Below are positions 7,896 to 15,585 of a stretch of 19,599 bases of DNA, piece after piece (position 1 is the first letter of the stretch; each line of letters begins with the position of its first letter). The position numbers and the translations under genes are program-made. This DNA is from Cryomorphaceae bacterium (GTDB taxonomy: Bacteria; Bacteroidota; Bacteroidia; Flavobacteriales_D; Crocinitomicaceae). The notes under the pieces are model-generated. The model ran no database searches and was not told the DNA's origin. It worked only from the letters and a program-made list of their open reading frames with translations. The DNA lies in the NCBI GenBank assembly GCA_027485365.1, contig JAIXRD010000084.1, positions 1 to 19,599 on the forward strand, in the 5' to 3' direction.

Positions 7896-8764
7896 TGTTT
7901 ATTCATCCGAGGATGCGCATGCCGATAGATTTGATTTAATTGCGCAAAGGAGTTGTGGGTGTATACTTGCGTTGCAGCGAGCGAAGCATGTCCAAGTAAG
8001 GCCTTTAATGTTTCAAGTCCAGCGCCGTTATTTAGCATGTGTGTAGCAAAGGTGTGTCGTAACACGTGCGGACTTCGTTTATCTAAGGTAGTAAGCGTAC
8101 CAAGCATTTGATGAATTTTTCGATATACGAACGCTGGATAAAGTGGCTTACCGTTTTCTAGAATCAACAAGCGATTACATTTGGCGTATACTGTTCGTGC
8201 TGCGATGTAGCGGTTGAGTATATGATGCAAGGAGGAACTAATTGGAATGATGCGCTCTTTATTTCGTTTTCCCAATACCTTGATGCTATTGGATTGAATA
8301 TCTTGAAGGGTTAACCCAATAAGTTCGCTCAAACGAATGCCTGTTTGGTAAAATAATTCCAGCATTAATTCATCGCGTAAGCCATTAAAGTCGTTGTGAA
8401 ACAGGTGCTTCGTTCGGTCTGATCCCAGTTCTTGTTCTCTGGCAAAGGAGGGAAGTCGTTTTTCAACTTTTGGCCCTCGAATTCTAGACATCGGATTTTC
8501 AACACTTATACCTTCTTTCCTTAGCCACTTAAATAGGGTGCGTAAGGAGGCTAATTTGCGATTTACACTTTTATTAGAGTAGCCTTCTTCCATGAGTTGT
8601 ACAATCCATCCACGAATAAATACTGATTTCAATTGTGTGATGTCTTGCAGGGTAGTTACCTCGGAGAATACGATGAATTGCTCCAAGTCCGTCGTATACG
8701 CGACGAGGGTATGTTCAGAAAATCGCTTTTCAAAGCGCAAGTATTCGTAGAATTTTTGGAGCAT
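7892..8764 (-). CDS. xerC: Tyrosine recombinase of the XerC/XerD family
   Basis: At 290 residues the protein has the size of chromosomal Xer recombinases, which resolve chromosome dimers at dif during division. The N-terminal SAM-like DNA-binding domain (about 1-85) is followed by a catalytic domain with the full set of active residues: R144 (TGIRLSEL), K169 in the GKRNKER hairpin, H233 and R236 (HVLRHTFATH), H259 (LLGHAS) and nucleophile Y268 (QVYTH). No integrase neighbours or attachment repeats were seen, and the location behind rpsU is the usual housekeeping place in Bacteroidota. The ATG directly follows the T-tract of the rpsU terminator; the N-terminus MLQKFYEYLRFEKRFSEHT fits the family, so the start is probably right. 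Whether it acts as XerC or XerD cannot be told from one copy. Confidence 0.92.
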   Translation of the reverse strand: MLQKFYEYLRFEKRFSEHTLVAYTTDLEQFIVFSEVTTLQDITQLKSVFIRGWIVQLMEEGYSNKSVNRKLASLRTLFKWLRKEGISVENPMSRIRGPKVEKRLPSFAREQELGSDRTKHLFHNDFNGLRDELMLELFYQTGIRLSELIGLTLQDIQSNSIKVLGKRNKERIIPISSSLHHILNRYIAARTVYAKCNRLLILENGKPLYPAFVYRKIHQMLGTLTTLDKRSPHVLRHTFATHMLNNGAGLETLKALLGHASLAATQVYTHNSFAQLNQIYRHAHPRMNKH

Positions 8765-8787
8765 AAAAAAAGGGGCCTAAGCCCCTT
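8765..8787 (-). terminator. Intrinsic terminator after rpsU, abutting the xerC start
   Basis: On the minus strand the arms AGGGGC and GCCCCT enclose a 4-base loop and are followed by seven T residues. The next three bases are the ATG of xerC. It begins about 20 bases after the rpsU stop. Confidence 0.88.
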
Positions 8788-8808
8788 AACGAAATATGAG
8801 TTGTAATG

Positions 8809-9000
8809 TTACAATTGCTGTGATTGCATACGTTGCTTATAAGCGGCACGAATTACTTCTTGACGTCGAGAAATAGATGGTTTTTCGAATTCTTTACGCG
8901 CTCGAAGTTGTTTCATTACGTTTGTTTTTTCAAACTTTTTCTTGTACTTCTTAAGTGCACGTTCGATGTTTTCACCTTCTTTAATCGGAATAATAAGCAT
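8809..9000 (-). CDS. rpsU: 30S ribosomal protein S21
   Basis: The protein is a 63-residue, strongly basic chain. Its N-terminus MLIIPIKEGENIERALKKYK and the following KKFEKTN/RARKEFEKPSISRR pattern match bacterial S21, a small-subunit protein near the platform that contacts the anti-Shine-Dalgarno end of 16S rRNA. Length is typical for Bacteroidota. A consensus promoter lies directly upstream and an intrinsic terminator directly downstream, so it can be a single-gene unit with possible read-through into xerC. Confidence 0.96.
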   Translation of the reverse strand: MLIIPIKEGENIERALKKYKKKFEKTNVMKQLRARKEFEKPSISRRQEVIRAAYKQRMQSQQL

Positions 9001-9021
9001 ATGTTCTAACTTTTAGGATTG

Positions 9022-9052
9022 CAAAGATACGGTAAACCGCTAATAATCCAAA
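9022..9052 (-). promoter_or_regulatory. Consensus Bacteroidota promoter of rpsU (TTTG-N19-TATCTTTG)
   Basis: On the minus strand TTTG (9052-9049) and TATCTTTG (9029-9022) are separated by exactly 19 bases, matching the Bacteroidota sigma factor consensus. The -7 box lies 21 bases before the rpsU ATG, giving a leader of about 15 bases. The -33 element sits one base past the stop codon of the upstream acyl-CoA dehydrogenase gene. Confidence 0.85.
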
Positions 9053-9053
9053 T

Positions 9054-10193
9054 TTATTTTATTAAATCTCTTGAGATAACTAATTTTTGAATTTCTGAGG
9101 TTCCCTCGCCAATCGTAAGAAGCTTAGAATCTCTTAAAAATTTCTCTGCTGGATACTCTCTGGTATAACCATAGCCTCCCATGATTTGAACGGCTTCGTT
9201 GCCACATTTAACAGCTACTTCAGATGAGAAGTATTTTGCAAAGGCACCTTCTTTTGTGACGCTTAACTTATTGTTTTTTCTGTATGCCGCTTGAAAGGTT
9301 AATAATTCTGAAGCTTCAATTTCTGTGGCCATATCAGCCAGTTTAAATGCAATGGCTTGGAATCCTGCAATGGCTTGTCCAAACTGTTCCCGTTCTTTTG
9401 CATACTTAACCGATGCTTCGAAAGCACCTCTGGCAATTCCACATCCGAGCGCTGCGATGGAGATTCTTCCACCGTCTAACACTTGCATTGCTTGTTTAAA
9501 TCCTTGACCAACTTCACCAAGTACGTTTTCTTGCGGTACACGGACATTATCGAAAATTAATTCAGCGGTTTCACTTGCACGTACACCAAATTTATCTTTG
9601 ATTTTAACTGCCGAAAATCCAGGCATGCCTTTTTCGATAATAAAGGCTGTAATTCCATTGCTATCTAATAGTTCACCGGTTCTAACAAGTATCACGGCTA
9701 CATCTCCAGAAAGTCCATGTGTAATCCAATTCTTTGCCCCGTTAATGATCCAATCATTCCCTTCTTTTACCGCCGTTGTTTTCATTCGCATGGCATCAGA
9801 CCCGGTATTTGGTTCCGTTAAGCCCCATGCGCCAATAAACTCTCCACTTGCCAGCTTGGGAAGAAAACGTCTTTTTTGTTCTTCGTTTCCGTGATAATAA
9901 ATATGTCCGGTACACAAGGAGTTATGAGCTGCCACACTGAGGCCAATTCCTCCGCACACTCTTCCAAGCTCCATAAGTGCTGTAGCGTATTCAAAATAAG
10001 TAAATCCGGATCCTCCATACGTTTCAGGAACGAATATGCCGAGTAATCCCAATTCTCCCATTCGTTTCATGGTTTCCACGGGAAAAAACTCGTCCCGATC
10101 CCAATCCATCATATGGGGTCTGATTTCTTTTTCTCCAAAGTCGCGCACCATTTGTGCAATCATTTGCTGGTTTTCATTTTTCTCAAAGTTCAT
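9054..10193 (-). CDS. Acyl-CoA dehydrogenase (short/branched-chain type)
   Basis: This FAD flavoenzyme catalyses alpha,beta-dehydrogenation of acyl-CoA in fatty-acid or branched-chain amino-acid breakdown, passing electrons to ETF. At 379 residues it has family length. Seen are the N-terminal helical domain, the middle beta domain beginning with the WGLTEPNTGSDA signature (about residues 122-133), and the C-terminal helical domain with GGYGYTREYPAEKFLRDSKL. The motif GEGTSEIQ places the likely catalytic base at E363, the position used by SCAD-type enzymes. The exact chain-length preference cannot be read. It starts 19 bases after apt on the same strand and is probably the last gene of that unit. 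No terminator is visible; the rpsU -33 box begins almost at once behind its stop. Confidence 0.93.
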   Translation of the reverse strand: MNFEKNENQQMIAQMVRDFGEKEIRPHMMDWDRDEFFPVETMKRMGELGLLGIFVPETYGGSGFTYFEYATALMELGRVCGGIGLSVAAHNSLCTGHIYYHGNEEQKRRFLPKLASGEFIGAWGLTEPNTGSDAMRMKTTAVKEGNDWIINGAKNWITHGLSGDVAVILVRTGELLDSNGITAFIIEKGMPGFSAVKIKDKFGVRASETAELIFDNVRVPQENVLGEVGQGFKQAMQVLDGGRISIAALGCGIARGAFEASVKYAKEREQFGQAIAGFQAIAFKLADMATEIEASELLTFQAAYRKNNKLSVTKEGAFAKYFSSEVAVKCGNEAVQIMGGYGYTREYPAEKFLRDSKLLTIGEGTSEIQKLVISRDLIK

Positions 10194-10212
10194 GTTGATT
10201 GTTTTGTTGATG

Positions 10213-10743
10213 TTAATACTGGACGAGATTTGATATGTTGTCAGAGTAGGTTTTTAGTTTTTCACGCCCTTCTAAAAATTGCAATTCAACCATAAAATTG
10301 AATCCTGCAACTACACCTTGGCATTTTTGAATAAGTTCGGCAGCTGCGGCTGCTGAACCTCCTGTAGCTAAAAGGTCATCATGGATTAAAATTCGGTCTC
10401 CAGTGGTAAGGGCATCAGAATGCATTTCAATTACTGCTGACCCATATTCCAAATCGTAAGCATGTGAGATTTTCTCATATGGCAACTTACCTTTTTTTCG
10501 AATCATTATAAACGGAATGCCTAGCGCCATAGCCAAAGGGAATCCAAATAAAAATCCCCTGCTTTCAATTCCTGCAATGCCTTGAAGATTCTCTGACCTG
10601 AATTGTTCTGCTAATGCCTCAAGAATTTCATTGCTCAGCCCTGCATCCATCATGATTGGCGTGATGTCTTTGAAGATAATTCCCTCTTTTGGGAAATCAT
10701 GTACATCTCGAATGGCAAGGTTGATTTTATTTGATAGTTCCAT
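10213..10743 (-). CDS. apt: Adenine phosphoribosyltransferase
   Basis: Apt salvages adenine with PRPP to give AMP and pyrophosphate. The 176-residue protein shows FPKEGIIFKDITP near the N-terminus (about 17-29), GIESRGFLFG (58-67), the flexible-loop region RKKGKLPYE (82-90) and the PRPP-binding loop ILIHDDLLATGGS (118-130), where the second position of the usual VDDLLATGGT is His-shifted to IHDD. The length matches the family. It starts one base after the stop of the helix-hairpin-helix gene (TAA-C-ATG), so the two are surely co-transcribed. Confidence 0.96.
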   Translation of the reverse strand: MELSNKINLAIRDVHDFPKEGIIFKDITPIMMDAGLSNEILEALAEQFRSENLQGIAGIESRGFLFGFPLAMALGIPFIMIRKKGKLPYEKISHAYDLEYGSAVIEMHSDALTTGDRILIHDDLLATGGSAAAAAELIQKCQGVVAGFNFMVELQFLEGREKLKTYSDNISNLVQY

Positions 10744-10744
10744 G

Positions 10745-11605
10745 TTACAAAGATACGTATGGTTCTAACTTCTCAAAATCTTCTGCGTTAATTAAATGTG
10801 ATTTCCGAAGTTCGTTCAGTGATTGGAATCCCCCCAATTGAATTCTCATCTTTACGATCGAGTTCGCTTGCCATCGATTCAAGTATGGATGGCGATCGAG
10901 TTCTTCAGCATTGGCTTTGTTTATGGAGATTTTCCGGATTAATGTTTCTGAAAAATCAAGTTTATTACAAAGTATTTCATAGGTCTCTGCATTCATTTTA
11001 AATACTTCGAGTAGTTGCTCTTTTTTATGGAATCCTCCTAAGGCCCGCTCGTAACGCATGATCATTTTGGCATAAAATGGACCAATTCCTCTAATAGAAA
11101 CTAATTTGGAGCTATCGATCGTACCAATAGTGATTCGCTTTGGTTGTTGTTCTGCTTGAAGAGTTGATGCGTTTGTGGGGATGCGGTTGGGTGCTTTGCT
11201 GGGATATATGGTGGAATCTTTAATTCGTTGATACAGGGCTTCAGGGATTACAAAAATTCGTTTTAAATCCTCATTTGATTTAAGGGGGTATTTACAGAAT
11301 TTCAGCACCACATTGGCTTGTTTTTTTGTTAACCCGAGAGCCATCCATTGGGTTAGGGTATATTCATTTGGGTTGAATTTCGACGGCGGTGTGTGATATC
11401 TATTCCGTCTGTAATTCCATTGTTTCTTTCGTTCAGCCTTTTTGAATCGCTTGATTTTTTTCAGTGTTTTTATCTCGATTTTAATAGGGTCTCCTGGAAA
11501 GTAAGTTCTAATAATTCGAGGGGTAAGTACAATTCCTAGGGCTAGGATACTCCACACGATTAGACCTGATTTGGTTCGCTGCGTTAGTTTAGGTTGTTGA
11601 CTCAT
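10745..11605 (-). CDS. Membrane-anchored helix-hairpin-helix (ComEA-like) protein
   Basis: The 286-residue protein starts with a basic tail and one hydrophobic segment (about 14-33), then a charged stretch (about 38-70), then three helix-hairpin-helix-like units: around WMALGLTKKQANVVLKF (about 87-132), LVSIRGIGPFYAKMIMRY (about 166-210) and ANAEELDRHPYLNRWQANSI (about 230-284). The middle unit holds the clear hairpin IRGIGP. This organisation is common in Bacteroidota and resembles the DNA-binding part of ComEA, but a role in DNA uptake is not shown. Orientation of the anchor suggests the HhH part lies in the periplasm, which is inference. It precedes apt by one base and follows an APC permease by 29 bases. 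Confidence 0.8.
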   Translation of the reverse strand: MSQQPKLTQRTKSGLIVWSILALGIVLTPRIIRTYFPGDPIKIEIKTLKKIKRFKKAERKKQWNYRRNRYHTPPSKFNPNEYTLTQWMALGLTKKQANVVLKFCKYPLKSNEDLKRIFVIPEALYQRIKDSTIYPSKAPNRIPTNASTLQAEQQPKRITIGTIDSSKLVSIRGIGPFYAKMIMRYERALGGFHKKEQLLEVFKMNAETYEILCNKLDFSETLIRKISINKANAEELDRHPYLNRWQANSIVKMRIQLGGFQSLNELRKSHLINAEDFEKLEPYVSL

Positions 11606-11613
11606 AGCCTACC

Positions 11614-11621
11614 CAAACGTA
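11614..11621 (-). promoter_or_regulatory. Possible internal -7 box (TACGTTTG) before the HhH gene
   Basis: The minus strand has a perfect TAnnTTTG match in the 29-base gap before the helix-hairpin-helix gene, 8 bases ahead of its ATG. No TTTG is found at the expected 19-base distance. If used, it would give an HhH-apt-dehydrogenase transcript that is nearly leaderless. A chance match is possible. Confidence 0.3.
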
Positions 11622-11634
11622 TTTTTTAAGCGTC

Positions 11635-13035
11635 CTATTGTTTTTTGGCAGTAAGAAAGTAAATAGGAACACCTATTCCCACAATGAAGAGTCCCATTAA
11701 GGTATTTACAGGACTATAAATTAAAAGAATTAAACAAATACTGCTAGTAATTCCAATATAGAGTAAGGGGAGAAGTGGGTAACCAACTGCTCGGTATGGA
11801 CGAGGTGTATTAGGTTCTGTTTTACGTAAACGAAAAATACCAGCGATCGTCAAAATGTAAAACAATAAACTGGCAAAGGTACTGTAGGTGAGTAGGTCTT
11901 CGTATTTCCCCGATAAACACAAGACAGATCCCCAAAGGCATTGAATCCATAAGGCGGCGCTTGGAATCCCATGTGTGTTCAGTTCATTTGCTTTTTTGAA
12001 AAACAAGCCATCTTTGGCCATCGCATGATATAAACGGGAACCCGCAAGGATTAGTCCGTTGTTGCACCCGAAGGTTGAAATCATAATTAAGCCTGCCATT
12101 ATTAATACACCAGGTTCACCAAAAATTACATGAGCTGCCGCTGCACCAACCCGGTTGCTTGGGGCATTCATAATATCTTGATTGGGCAATAACATGAGGT
12201 AGGCAACATTCGCTAACACATAAATTACGGTAACCATCAGTGTGCCTAAGAACAAACTTCGGGGTATGTTTTTTTTAGGATCTCTTATTTCCCCTGCAAT
12301 AAACGTTACATTGTTCCAAGCATCAGCGGAGAACAGGGAATTAATGATTGTTGCGCCGAGCGCTCCAACCAATGCCCAGCCCATTAGAGGCGTTGTACTT
12401 ATTACGCCAGCCTCATTGCTTGTTGTCTTAAAGGCCCTCCATGCATCTGTCATGTTTAAAGCAAACACATTCGTTTTAAAACCCAAGTAAATGCCTAAAA
12501 TGATAAGGGCAAATAAGGCAAATAATTTCGCAGATGTAAAAACAAATTGAATGATTTTACCATTCTTTAATCCTTGAGCGTTTGAATAGGTCAGGATTAC
12601 CACGGAACCAATGGCAACCACATGCCCATAGGTAAGTTTAAGGATTGATATATCCAATATCACATCGTTTAATGAAGGGAAAAATACAGCGGTATATTTT
12701 GCAAAAGCAACGGCCACGGCAGCAATTACACCGGTTTGAATAACAGTAAATACAGTCCATCCATAAAGAAATGAAGGCAACCTTCCAAAAGCCCGCTGAA
12801 TGTAGACGTATTGTCCGCCAGCATTGGGCATCATCCCCGCCAGTTCACCATAACTTAGGGCTGCTAAAATTGTAATGATACCGGTTAAAACCCACAAGAC
12901 AAGCATCCATGCGGGAGAGCCGATGTCATTCATCATAATCGAGGATACTATGAATATCCCTGATCCAATCATAGACCCAGCAACAAGCAGGGTAGCGTCA
13001 AGGAGGCCTAAAGATTTCTGCGGGACATTGCCCAT
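11635..13035 (-). CDS. APC-superfamily amino acid permease (LAT/SteT-like)
   Basis: This 466-residue integral membrane protein has about 12 hydrophobic segments. The first carries the substrate-binding signature GSMIGSGIF (about 16-24), and the loop after the second carries YGELAGMMPNAGGQYVYIQ, typical of LAT-type and SteT-like amino acid exchangers. A conserved EIRDPKKNIPRSLF segment follows the fifth/sixth helices. It should move neutral amino acids across the inner membrane, by exchange or proton coupling; the substrate cannot be read. It lies 24 bases downstream of another APC permease on the same strand without a promoter-like sequence between them. Confidence 0.88.
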   Translation of the reverse strand: MGNVPQKSLGLLDATLLVAGSMIGSGIFIVSSIMMNDIGSPAWMLVLWVLTGIITILAALSYGELAGMMPNAGGQYVYIQRAFGRLPSFLYGWTVFTVIQTGVIAAVAVAFAKYTAVFFPSLNDVILDISILKLTYGHVVAIGSVVILTYSNAQGLKNGKIIQFVFTSAKLFALFALIILGIYLGFKTNVFALNMTDAWRAFKTTSNEAGVISTTPLMGWALVGALGATIINSLFSADAWNNVTFIAGEIRDPKKNIPRSLFLGTLMVTVIYVLANVAYLMLLPNQDIMNAPSNRVGAAAAHVIFGEPGVLIMAGLIMISTFGCNNGLILAGSRLYHAMAKDGLFFKKANELNTHGIPSAALWIQCLWGSVLCLSGKYEDLLTYSTFASLLFYILTIAGIFRLRKTEPNTPRPYRAVGYPLLPLLYIGITSSICLILLIYSPVNTLMGLFIVGIGVPIYFLTAKKQ

Positions 13036-13059
13036 AGATAGCGGTAGATTAAATGGTTC

Positions 13060-14637
13060 CTATTTTTGCAAATGAGAGTTCTTTCTGCTGTACGCAAAAT
13101 AGATGATTAACCCCAGAGCCATCCAGGCTCCGGCAACTTTAAGGGTTTGAATATCTAAAGAAACAATCATTGCCGTACATACAAGGATTCCCAAAATTGG
13201 AACCAAAGGAACCAAGGGTGTTTTAAATGGACGAACAAATTCTGGGTTTTTTACACGCATAATCCAAACTCCTGCGCTCACTAAAATAAACGCAAAGAGG
13301 GTACCGAACGATGTAAGGTCTCCGGCTACACTTCCGGGTACGAACGCTGCGAATAATCCAACAAATACAAACAAGATCCAATTGGCCTTAAATGGCGTTT
13401 GGAACTTTGGATGCAATTCACCAAAAGCTTTCGGCAATAATCCGTCGTTACTCATGGAGTAAAACACGCGGCTTTGCCCCATAAGCATCACTAATATTAC
13501 ACTTGAAAATCCGGCTAATATCGCCACATTAACACCGGTTGCTAACCACTCATATCCTTTCATATACGTACTAATCGTATACGTAACGGATGCTTCTTTT
13601 CCTAGTGCTGGGTCGCCAAAATCAGACCAAGGAGCAACACCGGTTAATACATGCCCGAAGAGGATATACAACAAAGTACATACAACCAAGGATCCTAGGA
13701 TTCCTATCGGCATATCGCGTTTTGGATTCTTAGCCTCTTGGGCTGCTGTAGATACGGCATCAAATCCAATAAAGGCAAAGAAAACAATTCCAGCACCACC
13801 AAGAACGCCACCCCATCCCCAATCAAAAAATCCTTCGTGTCCTTTAATTCCTTCAGGGATTAAGTACGGAGAATAATGCTCAGGGTTGATAAATTGCCAT
13901 CCAATAACGATAAATACCAATACAATGGCCACTTTGAGAAATACAATAATCGCGTTAACAAACGCAGATTCTTTGGTTCCACGAATTAAAAGTGCCGTCA
14001 ACATAAAGAGAATAATCAATGCCGGTGCATTAATAATCCCGGAAGCACTTTGTACCGCGTTTGCCAGATCAGGCATCTTGTTTAATTGCGCTGTGGATAA
14101 TACTAATTTCCCGTGGTGAATCGATTTAGTGAATTCAGGAAACATCACAGTTGCTTTGTGCATAGCATCACCTGTAAGGTATTTGATGCTTTCAAAGGGC
14201 GAATGGCACCATTCATAGGGTATGGCACCACCAAAGAGATTGTTAAGATATTCGCTCCATGCAATGGATACGGTAGCTGCTCCGAGGGCATACTCCATAA
14301 CTAAGGCCCAACCAATGATCCAGGCGACTAATTCACCCATAGTAACAAATGAATAGGCATAGGCACTACCTGAAATCGGAATCATAGCAGCAAATTCCGC
14401 ATAACATAGCCCAGCAAATGCACATCCAATCGCTGCGACAACAAAGGATAGGGTAACACCGTTTCCAGAAGCTTCTGCAGCAGCAGCAGCGGTTCTTACA
14501 AATAATCCGGCGCCAATAATCGCACCAACACCAAGCGCAACCAATTGGAATGCACCAAGTGACCGCTTTAATGATTTTTCTCCTCCTTCCGCATCAGCAA
14601 GCATTGCGGCTAAATCCTTTTTTCTCCAAATAGACAT
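13060..14637 (-). CDS. APC-superfamily cationic-amino-acid-type permease
   Basis: At 525 residues this resembles the CAT/YfnA branch of APC permeases. After a hydrophilic N-terminal tail ending in LKRSLGAFQLVALGVGAIIGAGLF, TM1 holds the glycine-rich binding loop. The sequence LCYAEFAAMIPISGSAYAYS is diagnostic of the branch, and FFAFIGFDAVSTAAQEAKNP is the conserved TM6-loop region. About 12-14 membrane segments are present, with a large hydrophilic loop near residues 130-200 between helices 3-4 and the next. An alanine-rich run sits at about 50-54. Predicted to import amino acids, arginine/lysine-like or broader; not certain. First gene of the presumed five-gene unit, with a -7 box and an inverted repeat upstream. 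Confidence 0.9.
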   Translation of the reverse strand: MSIWRKKDLAAMLADAEGGEKSLKRSLGAFQLVALGVGAIIGAGLFVRTAAAAAEASGNGVTLSFVVAAIGCAFAGLCYAEFAAMIPISGSAYAYSFVTMGELVAWIIGWALVMEYALGAATVSIAWSEYLNNLFGGAIPYEWCHSPFESIKYLTGDAMHKATVMFPEFTKSIHHGKLVLSTAQLNKMPDLANAVQSASGIINAPALIILFMLTALLIRGTKESAFVNAIIVFLKVAIVLVFIVIGWQFINPEHYSPYLIPEGIKGHEGFFDWGWGGVLGGAGIVFFAFIGFDAVSTAAQEAKNPKRDMPIGILGSLVVCTLLYILFGHVLTGVAPWSDFGDPALGKEASVTYTISTYMKGYEWLATGVNVAILAGFSSVILVMLMGQSRVFYSMSNDGLLPKAFGELHPKFQTPFKANWILFVFVGLFAAFVPGSVAGDLTSFGTLFAFILVSAGVWIMRVKNPEFVRPFKTPLVPLVPILGILVCTAMIVSLDIQTLKVAGAWMALGLIIYFAYSRKNSHLQK

Positions 14638-14651
14638 CGTATCGTTTTTTA

Positions 14652-14688
14652 GGTTAACAAATATATTATTTTAACCCGAATATTAACC
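14652..14688. promoter_or_regulatory. Inverted repeat GGTTAA-N13-TTAACC plus third copy around the permease -7 box
   Basis: In the 66-base gap before the CAT-type permease, GGTTAA (14652-14657) and TTAACC (14671-14676) form an inverted repeat with the minus-strand -7 box TATATTTG (14665-14658) in its spacer. A second TTAACC lies at 14683-14688, 12 bases from the first. The -7 box is 20 bases before the ATG. No TTTG lies 19 bases upstream. The arrangement suits a repressor or activator site, but AT-rich chance repeats are possible. Confidence 0.4.
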
Positions 14689-14703
14689 GATTATCAATTT
14701 ATT

Positions 14704-15585
14704 CTACAAGAACTCAAGGGTTTGTTCTATCGTATGTGGTTCATAGCCAAGTTCTGTTTTGGCTTTGTTTAGGTTGAATCCCGTGTGAGGTGGCCTCGGT
14801 GCGGGTTGATTTAGTGTGTTAGAGTCGATGGCTTTGACTAATGTTTCAGATACACCTATAAATCTCGCAACACGAATACCAATATCAAAGATGGAAAGCG
14901 TTTCAGGACCACATAGATGATAAATTCCTGTGTGGTTATTTTTAGCTATTGCCATGCACCCAGCAGCTAAATCCTCGGCCCATGTAGGTGCCCTGAAGTG
15001 ATCAGTAATTAAGGAAACTTCTTTTCCCTGAGTTAATTCGTTCATTAACCAAGAAAAAATATTGGATTTGTTTAGGTTGTAGCCGATACCATACACAATT
15101 ATCGTTCTTGCAATCGCCCAATGGGTATAATCTGAGTTTACTAGCACTTGTTCAGCCAACCATTTCGAATTACCATAAACACTGAGTGGATTTGGAAGGT
15201 CTGTTTCAACGTAATTCCCTGTTTTACCGTCGAAAATAAAGTCCGTAGAAAGCAGGGTGAAATGAAGTTTTTTTTCTTTAGCAATTTCAAATAAATGTTG
15301 GCTAGCAAGGTGATTTACCTCGTAGCATTCATCTGGATTCAACTCACAGGCATCGACATTAGTCATGGCTGCGGTATGCATAATGTGCGAGCATGAACTT
15401 AGGTCCAAAAAACGTTTTACTTCACTGAAATCAGTAATATCAATTGACGTGTAGTGGGTGTTTGGACACTCAGGGTTTCGGTTTTCACCGGATGAAACGG
15501 CAAGAAAATCGATGCGTTGAGCGATGCAGTCGGCTACTAATTTCTGACCGAGCAAGCCATTGGAACCTGTGATCAGTAGTTTCAT
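14704..15585 (-). CDS. RmlD-like SDR-family sugar-nucleotide reductase
   Basis: The 293-residue protein is an extended short-chain dehydrogenase like dTDP-4-dehydrorhamnose reductase (RmlD), which reduces a dTDP-4-keto sugar with NAD(P)H. Visible are the Rossmann motif GSNGLLG (7-13), TAAMTNVDACE (about 72-82, an RmlD hallmark), LLSTDFIFDG and the catalytic Y137-x3-K141 in YGNSKWLAE. No rmlA, rmlB or rmlC gene is nearby, so the sugar substrate is open and I give no symbol. The ATG at 15585 overlaps the TGA of the PspC gene (ATGA); this decides against an upstream TTG at 15594. Third gene of a tightly coupled trio. Confidence 0.85.
   Translation of the reverse strand: MKLLITGSNGLLGQKLVADCIAQRIDFLAVSSGENRNPECPNTHYTSIDITDFSEVKRFLDLSSCSHIMHTAAMTNVDACELNPDECYEVNHLASQHLFEIAKEKKLHFTLLSTDFIFDGKTGNYVETDLPNPLSVYGNSKWLAEQVLVNSDYTHWAIARTIIVYGIGYNLNKSNIFSWLMNELTQGKEVSLITDHFRAPTWAEDLAAGCMAIAKNNHTGIYHLCGPETLSIFDIGIRVARFIGVSETLVKAIDSNTLNQPAPRPPHTGFNLNKAKTELGYEPHTIEQTLEFL

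Noticed and set aside
7892..8764. Tyrosine recombinase as integrase of a mobile element
   Set aside because: It has the size and N-terminus of chromosomal Xer proteins and lies behind rpsU, and no attachment repeats, excisionase or cargo genes are near.
8824..9009. Plus-strand open frame opposite rpsU
   Set aside because: It is the antisense shadow of a certain ribosomal protein gene, with a composition typical of such shadows.
9598..9894. Plus-strand open frame opposite the acyl-CoA dehydrogenase
   Set aside because: It has no recognisable domain and fully overlaps a strongly supported gene; the same holds for the other antisense frames in the window.
14477..14490. GCA trinucleotide run as a phase-variable repeat
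   Set aside because: It is short, in frame and encodes an alanine stretch after TM1 of the permease; length changes would not shift the frame.
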